20,484 nt of DNA from Deltaproteobacteria bacterium (GCA_016934695.1 JAFGSH010000084.1:1-20484); one strand, 5' to 3'. Numbered from the stretch's first letter, positions 1-8,814 are shown. Translations and numbers: made by a program. The notes: generated from the letters alone by a model not told the origin.

Positions 1-1280
1 TGGACCCGCACCTGCCGGACTATGTGGTGGCGCCGAAGACAACCGAGGAGATACAGAAGATCGTCCAGTTGGCAAACAGGGAGAAGATCCCTATCGTCCC
101 CATGGGGAACGGTATGGCCCTGACCGGCCTCGTCATTCCCCTGAAGGGCGGCATCGTCATGGACATGAAGCGGATGAACAGGATCATCGAGGTGAACGAG
201 ATGGGTCGATACGCCGTTCTGGAAGGAGGAACCTCCCAGGGGGTCCTCGCGGCGTACCTTCAGGACCATCATCCCCGCCTGCGGCACAGCCTTCCCGATG
301 CCCCCCCGACCACGACCATCGCCGCCAATGTGTCTCTCCACGGCCAGGGACGGCTCACGCAGCAGTACGGATTCAATTCCGACATGGTCACGGGGATGGA
401 GGTCGTCCTCCCCACCGGTGAGGTCTGCAGGATCGGCTCGCCTTCGCTGGGGCCTTACTGGTTTTCAAAAGGTCCGACCCTTCCCGATCTGTCCGGCCTC
501 TTTCTGGGATGGCTCGGCGCCACCGGGATCATCACCAAGGTGGGGCTGAAGCTCTTTCCCAATAAGAAGTTCAGGGACGCGGAGCTGTTCGTGACCGACC
601 GCGCCAATCTGGTTCCGGATATCCTGTACAAACTGACCCACCTTGAGATGCTGGAGGACATCAACGTCTGGTTCCAGCCCAAACCGTATATATTCAAGGA
701 CAATTACCACATCACCGTCTATTTTACCGGAGACACGGAGGAGGAAGTCGAGTTCAAGCGGAGGATGATTTGGGACTGCCTGCAGGAATTCATGGATTCG
801 AAAGATGCCGGATTTATGAATACCCAGTACATGAAAGAGATGCTTCTGGAAATGCCCCAGCGGGGAATCGCCGCATTTGCCGATGTACCCCGGGGAGGCG
901 GATTCGAATACTCGGGACCTATCGCGATGATCGAGCATTATCCCCAGTATGCCGCCAACGTGGTCAGGCTGGCCGAGAAATACGACCTTCTCTACGCCAG
1001 CGCGGCACGACTCATATCGGGGGGTCACTCCATGATGTTCAGCATCTCCTTCGCCTTCAACCGGGCCGATCCCGCGATGATGAAGCGGGTCAAAGAGGCC
1101 CTGGACGAGGCGACCGCCTTCGCCCTGAAGATGGGGGGAGTTCCCTGGAAACCCAATTATGTGGAACAGAGGATGACCATGGAAAAGATGGATCCGGTGA
1201 CGCTCAGGCTCCTCCAGATGGTGAAGAGGAACCTCGATCCCCAGGGAATCATGAATCCCGGAAACTGGGAGGTGAACTGA
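1..1280 (+). CDS. FAD-linked oxidase (GlcD/4-cresol dehydrogenase-like), 5' truncated by the window
   Basis: Probable flavin subunit that oxidises a 2-hydroxyacid or similar alcohol and passes electrons to the Fe-S protein encoded next. The frame is open from base 3 with no stop, and the residues before the first possible GTG (position 24) already read as the family's 'YVVAPKTTEEI' segment, so the true start lies outside the window; about 425 residues are visible. The N-terminal part is a PCMH-type FAD-binding domain, with a GNG turn near visible residue 36 and 'VLEGGTSQGVL' after it. The C-terminal FAD-oxidase domain ends in 'LDPQGIMNPGNW', the usual closing motif of GlcD/VAO relatives. Its TGA overlaps the ATG of the next gene by one base, so the two are translationally coupled. 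The substrate cannot be read from the sequence; lactate, glycolate and aromatic alcohols are all possible. Confidence 0.88.
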   Translation, partial: DPHLPDYVVAPKTTEEIQKIVQLANREKIPIVPMGNGMALTGLVIPLKGGIVMDMKRMNRIIEVNEMGRYAVLEGGTSQGVLAAYLQDHHPRLRHSLPDAPPTTTIAANVSLHGQGRLTQQYGFNSDMVTGMEVVLPTGEVCRIGSPSLGPYWFSKGPTLPDLSGLFLGWLGATGIITKVGLKLFPNKKFRDAELFVTDRANLVPDILYKLTHLEMLEDINVWFQPKPYIFKDNYHITVYFTGDTEEEVEFKRRMIWDCLQEFMDSKDAGFMNTQYMKEMLLEMPQRGIAAFADVPRGGGFEYSGPIAMIEHYPQYAANVVRLAEKYDLLYASAARLISGGHSMMFSISFAFNRADPAMMKRVKEALDEATAFALKMGGVPWKPNYVEQRMTMEKMDPVTLRLLQMVKRNLDPQGIMNPGNWEVN

Positions 1281-2458
1281 TGGAATACGTCCGTTCGATC
1301 GAACACGGAGATATCGTCCATCGCTGCTTCAGGTGCGGATACTGCAAATTTCCCCTGGATTACGTCGATTTCAACTGCCCTTCTTACAAGGCCTTCGGGT
1401 GGGACACCTATGCGCCGGGCGGCCGTATGTGGCTCACCAGGGCCTGGTTGAGTGGCGAGATCGAATCGAGCCAGACCTTCGCAAAGGTCTTTTTTTCCTG
1501 CGTGTCCTGCGACAACTGCAAGGATCAATGTGTCTTCGAACGGTTCAGGGAATACCTCCCCGATATCTTCCAGGAGGTCAAGGCCGAACTGGTGAATGAG
1601 GGGATGATCCCCCCCGAGGTGCGGGACTATTTCAAGGCCGTCATCACGAACGGGAATCCCTACAAGCTCCCCCAGGAAGAGCGGGGGGTGTGGGCCGAAG
1701 GAACAGGCCTGAAAGAATTCAGGAACCAGGAATACCTCTTCTACGTGGGGTGTGTCGGCTCCTATGACGAGATCGGCCGGAAAATGGCGAAGGCCGTAGG
1801 GACACTCCTTTCCGAGGCGGGGGTTTCAATGGGGATCCTGGGGACTGAGGAGACCTGTGACGGAAACGAGGTCAGGATCCTGGGGGAGGTCGGGCTCTTC
1901 GAGGAGCTGGCGAGGATCAATATAGAGAAGTTCAGGGGGCGGGGGATTACCAGGATTGTCACCCTCGATCCCCACGCCCTCAATGCCTTCAAGAAGGAGT
2001 ACCCGAAACAGGGGGCAACCTTGGAGGTCTTCCATTTTACCGAGATCCTGGCGAAACTGATACAAGATGAAAAGATTGCCCTTGCCGAGTATCCGGTAAC
2101 GGTGACTTATCACGATCCCTGCTACCTGGGGCGGCACAACGGGATCTATGAGCCTCCGCGGAATATCCTGCGGGCCATACCCGGCCTCGAACTGGTGGAA
2201 CTGCGCCGAAACGGCCGGTTCGCCTTCTGCTGCGGCGGGGGAGGGGGGAACTTTTTCACCGATATCCTGGGGACCGGTGAGGACAGCGCGAGCCGGGTCC
2301 GTGTCCGAGAGGCCCTTCAGACGGGCGCCTCGGTCATCGCCGTGGCCTGCCCCACCTGTGCGAAGATGCTCGACGATGCGGTGAAGATCGAAGGAGTGGA
2401 CGACAAGTTGGAGGTCCTGAGTATCGCCGAAATCGTTTCGCGGGCCCGGGCGCGGTAA
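1280..2458 (+). CDS. (Fe-S)-binding CCG-domain oxidoreductase subunit (GlcF/HdrD-like)
   Basis: Electron-transfer partner of the upstream FAD oxidase; 392 residues from the ATG at 1280, chosen because it overlaps the upstream stop (TGATG) and because the longer upstream reading lies inside the FAD gene. The N-terminus carries two cubane-type sites: C16, C19, C22 with the fourth Cys at C33 after an unusually long ten-residue gap, and C74, C77, C80, C84. Two CCG-type modules follow. The first is degenerate (C158, then C193 in 'ETCDGNE', lacking the normal double Cys). The second is intact (C281 in 'HDPCYLGRHNG', C317-C318 followed by a glycine run, then C357 and C360). Such modules bind noncubane Fe-S or other metal centres in heterodisulfide reductase and lactate/glycolate oxidase subunits. 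It is likely cytoplasmic or on the inner face of the membrane, since no transmembrane segment is seen. Confidence 0.9.
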   Translation: MEYVRSIEHGDIVHRCFRCGYCKFPLDYVDFNCPSYKAFGWDTYAPGGRMWLTRAWLSGEIESSQTFAKVFFSCVSCDNCKDQCVFERFREYLPDIFQEVKAELVNEGMIPPEVRDYFKAVITNGNPYKLPQEERGVWAEGTGLKEFRNQEYLFYVGCVGSYDEIGRKMAKAVGTLLSEAGVSMGILGTEETCDGNEVRILGEVGLFEELARINIEKFRGRGITRIVTLDPHALNAFKKEYPKQGATLEVFHFTEILAKLIQDEKIALAEYPVTVTYHDPCYLGRHNGIYEPPRNILRAIPGLELVELRRNGRFAFCCGGGGGNFFTDILGTGEDSASRVRVREALQTGASVIAVACPTCAKMLDDAVKIEGVDDKLEVLSIAEIVSRARAR

Positions 2459-2474
2459 CGAGTCAAAGCTGCCA

Positions 2475-2502
2475 GGGCGGGGGGGTTATCGACCCTCCGC
2501 CC
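2475..2502. terminator. possible hairpin between convergent genes
   Basis: GGGCGG at 2475-2480 can pair with CCGCCC at 2497-2502 around the aldo/keto reductase stop codon, in the short gap where two convergent genes meet. The G-rich run and lack of a clear T-tract make termination only a possibility. Confidence 0.3.
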
Positions 2503-3523
2503 GGTCGATCTGTTCATCGACCCATTGGAGGTTTTCTCTGATCAGATCCGGGACGGGGAGTCCGTACGGGCAGCGTTCCATGCACTCGCCGCATTCGGTG
2601 CAATTTCTGGCCTGCTCGACGGCGAGTTTGGGCCATCCCTCCGTGAGGATCCGCGGCCCCATCCGCTTGACCATCGATTTGATGCCGATAACGTGCTGGA
2701 TGGGAATCCCCTCGGGGCAGGGCTGGCAGTAATCGCAGCGACGGCAGAACTGTCTGTCGAGCTGGGCCTGCATCACCCTGATCTCTTCCCGTTCCTTTCG
2801 GTTGAGGGTCAGGTCATCCACGAAGACATCCCAGTCTTCATCGAACAGTGCCTTTGTCTCGACGCCGGGGATCACGACGGTCCCCTCCAGGGCCAGGGCG
2901 TATTTGAGGGCCAGGCGAGGGTTGCCGATGGCACCGCCGGAGAATGCCTTCATCACGATGACGCCGATATCGGCGGCCAGGGCTCGGGGGATCACCCGTT
3001 CCTCCGCCTTCGGTTCGAGAAAGCTGTAGCAGACCATGATGGTCTCGAAGAGGCCGTCGTCGATGACGTGATCCAGGAGATCCAGGCTGTGGCTGGTGAT
3101 CCCGATATGCTCGATCAGTCCCTCGTCACGCGCCCTGAGCAGTCCCTCCAGGGCTCCCCCCTTTGACGTGATCTTTTTGTAGGCGTCAAGATCACGGATA
3201 AAATGGCACTGGTAGAGTTCGATCTTCTCCCGCCGGAGTTCCTTGAGGCTTGTATCCACATCCCGCCGCACCTTGTCGGCGCTGTGCTGCTGCGACTTGG
3301 TGGCCATGACGACCTTCTTTCCAGTCTCCCGGAGGGCGATTCCGATCCGTGTCTCGCTTGTCGTGTAGGCGCGGGAGGTGTCGATAAAATCGACGCCCCG
3401 CTCAATCGCCCGAATAACGGTCTCCACGGCCTCCCTCTCCGAGACTCGCTGAATCGGGATTCCGCCGAATCCGAGACGCGTGACCCTGATCCCCGTCCTG
3501 CCGAGCGTTACCTGTCGTTTCAT
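2486..3523 (-). CDS. aldo/keto reductase with C-terminal ferredoxin-like 2[4Fe-4S] domain
   Basis: NAD(P)-type aldo/keto reductase fused to an iron-sulfur tail, 345 residues. The TIM-barrel part keeps the catalytic tetrad D48, Y53, K76 and H107 ('FIDTSRAYTT', 'VVMATKS', 'YQCHF'). After residue 255 come two Cys sets, C260/C263/C266/C269 and C308/C311/C314/C318, each followed by a Pro-containing stretch as in bacterial ferredoxins. The fusion is a known architecture in anaerobes and suggests that electrons may be exchanged with ferredoxin or a flavoprotein as well as NAD(P)H; the true substrate is unknown. The gene starts 7 bases after the stop of the SDR gene, with only a weak GAAGAA Shine-Dalgarno sequence, so it probably relies on translation of the upstream gene. 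It converges on the FAD/Fe-S pair. Confidence 0.9.
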   Translation of the reverse strand: MKRQVTLGRTGIRVTRLGFGGIPIQRVSEREAVETVIRAIERGVDFIDTSRAYTTSETRIGIALRETGKKVVMATKSQQHSADKVRRDVDTSLKELRREKIELYQCHFIRDLDAYKKITSKGGALEGLLRARDEGLIEHIGITSHSLDLLDHVIDDGLFETIMVCYSFLEPKAEERVIPRALAADIGVIVMKAFSGGAIGNPRLALKYALALEGTVVIPGVETKALFDEDWDVFVDDLTLNRKEREEIRVMQAQLDRQFCRRCDYCQPCPEGIPIQHVIGIKSMVKRMGPRILTEGWPKLAVEQARNCTECGECMERCPYGLPVPDLIRENLQWVDEQIDRAEGR

Positions 3524-3530
3524 GGTTTCT

Positions 3531-4472
3531 TCAGCAGCCTTTCTTCCGCCCCGGCGGCGGGTTTTCTGTCAAAAGATCGGTGAGCGCTTCCTGCATGGTC
3601 GGGAATCGGAAGACAAAGCCATGCTTCAGGAGCCTCCTCGGGTATACCCGCTGTCCCTTCAGGATAACACTCCCGAATTCCCCCAGCATCCACCGGATGA
3701 GAAAGGCAGGAACAGCAGGCAGAAAGGTCGGTTTTCCGAGGACGGTCCCGATTATCCGGGTCATTTCCCGGTTCCGGACCGGATTGGGGGCCGTGCAGTT
3801 GAGAGGACCCTCCAGGTCCGTGTGATCGAGAAGGAATTGAAATATGTGGGCAAGGTCCCATTCGTGAATCCATGAAAACCACTGCCTCCCGCTGCCGAGT
3901 GGCGCCCCCATCCGGAAACGGAAGAGGGGGAGCATCTGCGCAAGGGCTCCTCCCTTACTGCCCAGGACGATGCCGAAGCGGCAGAGGACGACCCGGACCC
4001 CGTGCTGTCTGGCCTCCAGGGCCGCCGCCTCCCAGCAGGCGGCGAGGGTCGCCAGGAAATCCCCTCCCGGCGGGTCTGTCTCTTCGAGAATCTCGTCCTC
4101 GTGAAATCCGTAATACCCCACGGCCGATGTGCTGATGAGGTGCGTCTCCTTTCCCTTGCGCGGCGCCATGGCATCGACGAGGTGGCGGGTTGTCAGGAGT
4201 CTGCTCTCCCGCAGGGTATGCTTATAACCATCGGTCCACCGCGCGAAGATGGAGGCGCCGGCGAGGTTGATGACGGCGTCATGGTCGGCGACCCGATCCT
4301 GCCATGGTCCCTCCCTTGAGGGGTCTCCCTCCAGGAATGATGCCCCTTCGGGGAGGAAACGATGCCTGTCGATCGACCGCGTCAGGATCGTTACCCGGTG
4401 TCCCTGGTTGATCAGCTTCAAGGTAAGCGTGCTTCCCACAAAACCCGAACCGCCGGTAATGAAGACCTTCAT
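3531..4472 (-). CDS. TIGR01777-type SDR epimerase (YfcH-like)
   Basis: NAD(P)-binding extended-SDR protein of the YfcH/SulA-like family, 313 residues, a normal length. The N-terminal nucleotide-binding turn is 'ITGGSGFVG' (residues 5-13). 'STSAVGYYG' at about residues 114-122 is the family hallmark in place of the classical YxxxK region. The C-terminal DUF1731 segment (about 250-300) contains 'FLPAVPAFLIRWMLGE'. The ATG at 4472 is preceded by AGGGGG about 7 bases upstream. Members are widespread, soluble and poorly characterised; no substrate can be assigned. It sits 34 bases after the crotonase start-side neighbour and 7 bases before the aldo/keto reductase, so all three are probably one transcript. 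Confidence 0.88.
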   Translation of the reverse strand: MKVFITGGSGFVGSTLTLKLINQGHRVTILTRSIDRHRFLPEGASFLEGDPSREGPWQDRVADHDAVINLAGASIFARWTDGYKHTLRESRLLTTRHLVDAMAPRKGKETHLISTSAVGYYGFHEDEILEETDPPGGDFLATLAACWEAAALEARQHGVRVVLCRFGIVLGSKGGALAQMLPLFRFRMGAPLGSGRQWFSWIHEWDLAHIFQFLLDHTDLEGPLNCTAPNPVRNREMTRIIGTVLGKPTFLPAVPAFLIRWMLGEFGSVILKGQRVYPRRLLKHGFVFRFPTMQEALTDLLTENPPPGRKKGC

Positions 4473-4506
4473 GATGCCCCCCTATGTGGTTACGGCGAAG
4501 CGCCTT

Positions 4507-5334
4507 TCAGGTTGCGTCGGCCGTGCTGTCCGGGAATTCCGGTGTTTCCTTCGACAGGAAGGCCGATATCCCGTAGACACATTCGCCCGTTGTAATTAAT
4601 GAAATGGCCTTCTCCATCTCCAAATCCAGCGCCTGGGCCAGTGAATGGTCATTGGTCGCACGGATCACCGCGAGGGCCGAACGCACGGCACGGGGACCGT
4701 TGGCGGCGATCATCCGTGCCAGGTCGATTGATTCGTCGAGCGCCCTTCCCGGCGAACTGATGCGGTTGATCAGTCCGCACGACAGGGCCTCTTGGGCGGA
4801 GATCTCCCGGGCCGCCAGGATCATCTCCGCGGCGCGCGCCGGTCCGATCAGCCGGGGGAGGGCGGCGGCTCCGCCCCAGTCGGGCATCAGGCCCAGGCGT
4901 ACCTCGGAGAAGCAGATAACGGCGTCAGGATCCATGACACGCATGTCGCACCGCACGGCGAGTTCCGCGCCCCCGCCGTAGGCGCTCCCGTTCAGGGCGG
5001 CGATGATCGGCACCGGCAGGTCAAAGAGGGTGTCGACCACCCTGCGGATTCGCCGTATCAGTTTCTCAACGGGGGCACGATCATGGGTTTCCATTATCCC
5101 GGCAAGATCCGCGACCTGGGGGTTGTCCACGCTGACGTCGAACCCGGCGCTGAACGCCCGGTCCCCCGCCCCCGTCAAGATGACGACGCGGGGGGTCTTG
5201 TCCTCCAACTGCTTGATAACCTGATCGAATTCGGTCCACATGACATCGTTGAAGGCGTTTCGTCTCTCCGGCCGATCAAGGCATACAACCGCGATATGAT
5301 CAAGGTATTCAAGGGTAATGCCGTAATCGGTCAT
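4507..5334 (-). CDS. enoyl-CoA hydratase/isomerase family protein (crotonase)
   Basis: Crotonase-fold CoA enzyme, 275 residues, full length. The oxyanion-hole segments are present: 'FSAGFDV' near 61-67 and 'ALNGSAYGGGAELA' at 113-126. Both catalytic-position glutamates of true hydratases appear retained: E144 in 'CFSEVRLGLMPDWGG' and E170 in 'ARAAEMILA', so hydratase or hydratase-like chemistry on an acyl-CoA is plausible, although the family also includes isomerases, hydrolases and decarboxylases. 'PDWGG' replaces the more common 'PGAGG' next to the active site, so the substrate may differ from short-chain enoyl-CoA. The ATG at 5334 has a GAGGGGG ribosome-binding site. It sits 27 bases downstream of the DUF3795 gene in the same orientation. 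The final residues after about 255 ('LSKETPEFPDS') are ordinary for the family tail. Confidence 0.9.
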   Translation of the reverse strand: MTDYGITLEYLDHIAVVCLDRPERRNAFNDVMWTEFDQVIKQLEDKTPRVVILTGAGDRAFSAGFDVSVDNPQVADLAGIMETHDRAPVEKLIRRIRRVVDTLFDLPVPIIAALNGSAYGGGAELAVRCDMRVMDPDAVICFSEVRLGLMPDWGGAAALPRLIGPARAAEMILAAREISAQEALSCGLINRISSPGRALDESIDLARMIAANGPRAVRSALAVIRATNDHSLAQALDLEMEKAISLITTGECVYGISAFLSKETPEFPDSTADAT

Positions 5335-5361
5335 CGTCGCCCCCTCTGAAAAGACGCGAAT

Positions 5362-5883
5362 CTAGAGTGATCCGTCCAGCCTGTCGGCCACCGGCTCCTT
5401 GCAGGCCCGGCACCGCTGCGCGCCCCGGAAGAGCGGAGCTCCGCATGAGGGGCAGTGGTACCGTTCGCATTCCCCCCGGGCCCATTCCACGCTCCCTTTC
5501 TCATCGCCGTGCGCGGCCACCCGTGCCCGCCAGAGGGGGATGGCCCGCTCCATGACCCGCACGCCGGTCGCGAGGGGAAATTCTCGGATCATGGGACAGG
5601 GCCATTCATCACACTGATGGCAGGAGTAGAACCCCTTCGCCCGGACGCAGTCTCGTATCGCGCAGGTCGCGCAGAAGCCGTAGAGTCTCTTCGGGGGATC
5701 CGGCTGCATGCATCCCAGGCACTCCGTATCATCGGGCTTCGTTCCGTACAGGTTGCCCATCACCGTCTTGAACTTCTCGTTTCCGTCCCTGGTGGCGATG
5801 TAGACGCCGCATGCGCCGCAGTACAGGCCGCACGGCGCCATGAGGTCCCTGTTCCTGATCTCCTCTTCGGTCCATCCTTTCAT
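5362..5883 (-). CDS. DUF3795 cysteine-rich protein with C-terminal zinc ribbon
   Basis: Cytoplasmic cysteine-rich protein, 173 residues, function unknown. The DUF3795 hallmark 'APCGLYCGACGVYI' (C18, C22, C25) is followed by C55/C58, C71/C74/C79 and C88/C91/C96, a pattern that suggests metal binding. A separate four-Cys zinc-ribbon-like knuckle lies at the C-terminus (C144, C147, C158, C161, in 'CPSCGAP' and 'CRACKEP'). The start at 5883 has a near-perfect AAGGAGG seven bases upstream. It lies between lon (74 bases away) and the crotonase gene (27 bases away). DUF3795 genes are common in anaerobic bacteria and archaea, and no reaction is established for them. Confidence 0.85.
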   Translation of the reverse strand: MKGWTEEEIRNRDLMAPCGLYCGACGVYIATRDGNEKFKTVMGNLYGTKPDDTECLGCMQPDPPKRLYGFCATCAIRDCVRAKGFYSCHQCDEWPCPMIREFPLATGVRVMERAIPLWRARVAAHGDEKGSVEWARGECERYHCPSCGAPLFRGAQRCRACKEPVADRLDGSL

Positions 5884-5957
5884 CGAATGCCTCCTTGTGC
5901 CGGTCCCTCGGCGGGGAAGATCGCGGCCAGCCCGGTATGCAGAATCTCTGTCGAGGA

Positions 5958-8321
5958 CTACTTTTTCCTGAGGGCTATCTTCAGGACGTCCATCATCTCG
6001 CCGACGAAGTGAAAGGTGATCTCTTTCCTGATCTTTTCAGGAATATCTTCGATATCCTTCATATTCCACTTGGGAAGGATAACCGTCCTGATACCCGCCC
6101 GGTGGGCGGCGAGGACCTTTTCCTTGATCCCCCCCACGGGGAGGACCACGCCCCGGAGGGTGATCTCACCCGTCATGGCAAGGTCTTCCTTGATCGGCCT
6201 GCCGGTCAGCAGCGAGGTGAGGGCCGTCAGGATCGTCACCCCAGCCGAGGGGCCGTCCTTCTGGATGGCGCCTGCGGGGACGTGGATATGGACATCCATG
6301 GTGTCGAAGAAGTCGCCCTTGATCTTCAGTTCCTTCGCGTTGGAGCGGACGAAGCTCAGGGCCGCCGTCGCCGATTCCTTCATGATGTCGCCCAGCTGTC
6401 CGGTCATGGTCAGCCCCTTGTTCCCCTTCATGGCGGTAGCCTCCACGAAGAGCAACTCGCCTCCCGTGGGGGTCCAGGCCAGTCCCATGGCGACCCCCGG
6501 TTTCGAGATCCTCGCCTTTTTCTCGGAGGTAATCCGGACGGGTCCCAGGTATTTGTGCAGGTCTTTCGCACCGATCGACGCCGCCTGGATATCGCCGACC
6601 GCCACCTCGCTCGCGACGCCGCGGCAGATGTTCGCGATCTCCCGTTCGAGATTCCGGACCCCGGCCTCGCGGGTGTACCCCGCTATGATCGTTTTCAGGG
6701 CCGTCTTCGCGATCTTCACCTGTTTCGGCTTCAGCCCGTTCGCCTCGATCTGGCGGGGGATGAGGTAACGCTGTGCAATCTTGATCTTTTCGTCCAGCGT
6801 GTACCCGAGGAGCTCGATCACCTCCAGCCTGTCACGCAGGGCGGGAGGGATTGTGTCCAGGATGTTCGCCGTCGTGATGAACATGACGTGCGACAGATCG
6901 AAGGGGACATCGAGGTAGTGATCGCTGAAGGAAAAGTTCTGCTCGGGATCAAGGACCTCGAGGAGCGCCGATGAGGGATCGCCCCGGAAATCCATCCCCA
7001 GTTTGTCGATCTCATCGAGCATGAAGACGGGATTGTTTGATTCGGCCCGCCGCAGACCCTGGATGATCCGTCCCGGCAGGGCCCCGATGTAGGTCCGCCG
7101 GTGGCCGCGTATCTCCGCTTCATCCCGCACGCCTCCCAGCGAGATACGGATGAACTTTCTGCCGAGGGCCCGGGCAATGGAGGTGCCCAAAGAAGTCTTC
7201 CCCGTCCCGGGGGGGCCGGCGAAACAGAGGATCGGGCCCTTTGTGTCCGGTTTCAGCTTTCTGACGGAGAGATATTCGATGACCCGCTTTTTCGCCTTTT
7301 CGAGCCCGTAGTGGTCGTCGTCCAGGACCTTCCGCGCCTTCCGAATATCGAGATTGTCCTTCGTGCTCTTGTTCCATGGGAGGGTCGTCATCCAGTCCAG
7401 GTAGGTCGACGCGACGGTAAACTCGGCCGAAGAGGGGTGCATCCGTGCAAGGCGATTCAGTTCGCGCTCCGCTTCCTTTTTCGCCTCTTCGGGAAGCCCT
7501 ATCTCCTCGATCTTTGAGCGGTATTCCTCGATCTCGACCTTCGATTCGTCGTCACCCTCACCCTCGCCCAACTCCTCCTTGATCGCCTTGAGCTGCTGGC
7601 GGAGGAAGTATTCCCGCTGGCCCTTGTCGATGTCATCCTTGACCTGGGTCTGTATCTTGTTTCCCAGTTCGAGGATCTCGAGCCGGTGACTCACGATCCG
7701 TGTCACCTGCTCGAGGCGTTTCTTGACGTCCAGCGTCTCGAGAACAATCTGCTTCTCTTCGGGATCCGCATTGATCAACGTGGCGATCATGTCGGCCAGT
7801 GCACCCGGTTCCCTGATAGTCGTCGCGAGGGCGCCGACCTCCTGCGGGAGAAAGGGCGAAAGCTTCACGATACGGTCGAAGAGGTTGACCAGATTCGCCA
7901 TCAGGGCCTCGATCTTGATTCCCTTTGCCTCTCTGTCGGCAAGTGCCGTCACCCGCGCCTGAAGATAGGATTTCCCCTCGATGAATTCGTCGACGACAAA
8001 CCGGCTGATCCCCTGTACGAGCATCTGTGCCTTGTTGTCCGTCGTCTTTGCCATCTTCAATATCACCACGACCGTTCCGACATGGTAGACATCGTCAGGG
8101 TTGGGAAGCTCGTCGGGGGAGAGGGCCTTTTTCCCCATGACGAAGCCGATGAGACGATCGTCGGCCATTGCCTCGTCGACGAGATTGATGGCTCGTTCGC
8201 CGATGACCTCCAGGGGGAACGTCATGTGCGGATACACGACGAGATTGTAAAGAGAGAGCACCGGGAGGATATCCGGTATCCGGACATCCTTTACCTCTCC
8301 CAAAAGCTGTTTCTCAACCAT
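5958..8321 (-). CDS. lon: ATP-dependent protease Lon (LonA type)
   Basis: Cytoplasmic AAA+ serine protease degrading misfolded and regulatory proteins; 787 residues, the usual LonA length. Order: Lon N-terminal substrate domain (about 15-215), coiled-coil linker (about 220-300), AAA+ module with Walker A 'GPPGTGKTS' (K375) and Walker B 'VFMLDEID' (D436, E437), and protease domain with the catalytic dyad S692 ('DGPSAGVTI') and K735 ('GGIKEKVLA'), at the same 43-residue spacing as in E. coli Lon. The ATG at 8321 is preferred over upstream in-frame codons because GGAGG lies five bases before it and because a longer protein would run into hsp20. It begins 40 bases after the Hsp20 stop, so both are likely co-transcribed from the promoter ahead of hsp20. 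Confidence 0.97.
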   Translation of the reverse strand: MVEKQLLGEVKDVRIPDILPVLSLYNLVVYPHMTFPLEVIGERAINLVDEAMADDRLIGFVMGKKALSPDELPNPDDVYHVGTVVVILKMAKTTDNKAQMLVQGISRFVVDEFIEGKSYLQARVTALADREAKGIKIEALMANLVNLFDRIVKLSPFLPQEVGALATTIREPGALADMIATLINADPEEKQIVLETLDVKKRLEQVTRIVSHRLEILELGNKIQTQVKDDIDKGQREYFLRQQLKAIKEELGEGEGDDESKVEIEEYRSKIEEIGLPEEAKKEAERELNRLARMHPSSAEFTVASTYLDWMTTLPWNKSTKDNLDIRKARKVLDDDHYGLEKAKKRVIEYLSVRKLKPDTKGPILCFAGPPGTGKTSLGTSIARALGRKFIRISLGGVRDEAEIRGHRRTYIGALPGRIIQGLRRAESNNPVFMLDEIDKLGMDFRGDPSSALLEVLDPEQNFSFSDHYLDVPFDLSHVMFITTANILDTIPPALRDRLEVIELLGYTLDEKIKIAQRYLIPRQIEANGLKPKQVKIAKTALKTIIAGYTREAGVRNLEREIANICRGVASEVAVGDIQAASIGAKDLHKYLGPVRITSEKKARISKPGVAMGLAWTPTGGELLFVEATAMKGNKGLTMTGQLGDIMKESATAALSFVRSNAKELKIKGDFFDTMDVHIHVPAGAIQKDGPSAGVTILTALTSLLTGRPIKEDLAMTGEITLRGVVLPVGGIKEKVLAAHRAGIRTVILPKWNMKDIEDIPEKIRKEITFHFVGEMMDVLKIALRKK

Positions 8322-8361
8322 GAAATCCTCCACAGATCTTTGACAGCGGTAACAACTCCGA

Positions 8362-8814
8362 TCAGTCGCTTTGAACAATGATCCTGCGCACCTTCCTCTC
8401 CTGCGGCAATTTCGGGATGTGGATCTCAAGCATCCCGTCATTGTACGTGGCAGTGACACCATCCGTGTCAATGGGAATGGCGAGGGACAGGGTGCGTTCG
8501 AAATAGCCGTAGGTAATCTCGGCAAGGCGGTAGCGGGAGTTTTTTATACGGTATCGTTCCATCCTTTTCCCGGCTAGCTTCACCGTCCGGCGGCCGACCT
8601 CCAGATGGATGTCTTCATCTCTCACCCCTGCAAGTTCCGCGACGATGGTCACTTCTTCGGCAGTTTCGTAGATATTGACCGGGGGCTTCCAGGTACGCCT
8701 GTGCAGGACATAGGTTGGATCGAAGAGACGCAAGATCCCATCACCAACGGTTTCCTGCGCTTCGGTATCGGCCGTGCCCCGATCATCCCCAAATCTGATT
8801 TTGATGAAATCCAT
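8362..8814 (-). CDS. Hsp20/alpha-crystallin small heat-shock protein
   Basis: ATP-independent holdase chaperone that keeps unfolding proteins soluble; 150 residues. The alpha-crystallin domain runs from about residue 44 ('PPVNIYETAEEV') to 137, with 'AELAGVRDEDI' near 59-69 and the closing 'GMLEIHIPK' at 127-135. The short C-terminal tail lacks an obvious I-x-I motif other than 'IIV'. The ATG at 8814 has GGGAG six bases upstream. It is the first gene of a likely hsp20-lon operon, coupling holding and degradation of damaged proteins, and is divergent from the HD-GYP gene. Confidence 0.92.
   Translation of the reverse strand: MDFIKIRFGDDRGTADTEAQETVGDGILRLFDPTYVLHRRTWKPPVNIYETAEEVTIVAELAGVRDEDIHLEVGRRTVKLAGKRMERYRIKNSRYRLAEITYGYFERTLSLAIPIDTDGVTATYNDGMLEIHIPKLPQERKVRRIIVQSD

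Noticed and set aside
5895..6974. 359-residue plus-strand frame antisense to lon
   Set aside because: Shadow of the lon reading frame; no ribosome-binding site or family motif.
8322..8525. N-terminal extension of Lon to an upstream start
   Set aside because: It overlaps the hsp20 coding region, shows no Lon similarity, and the ATG at 8321 has GGAGG at ideal distance.
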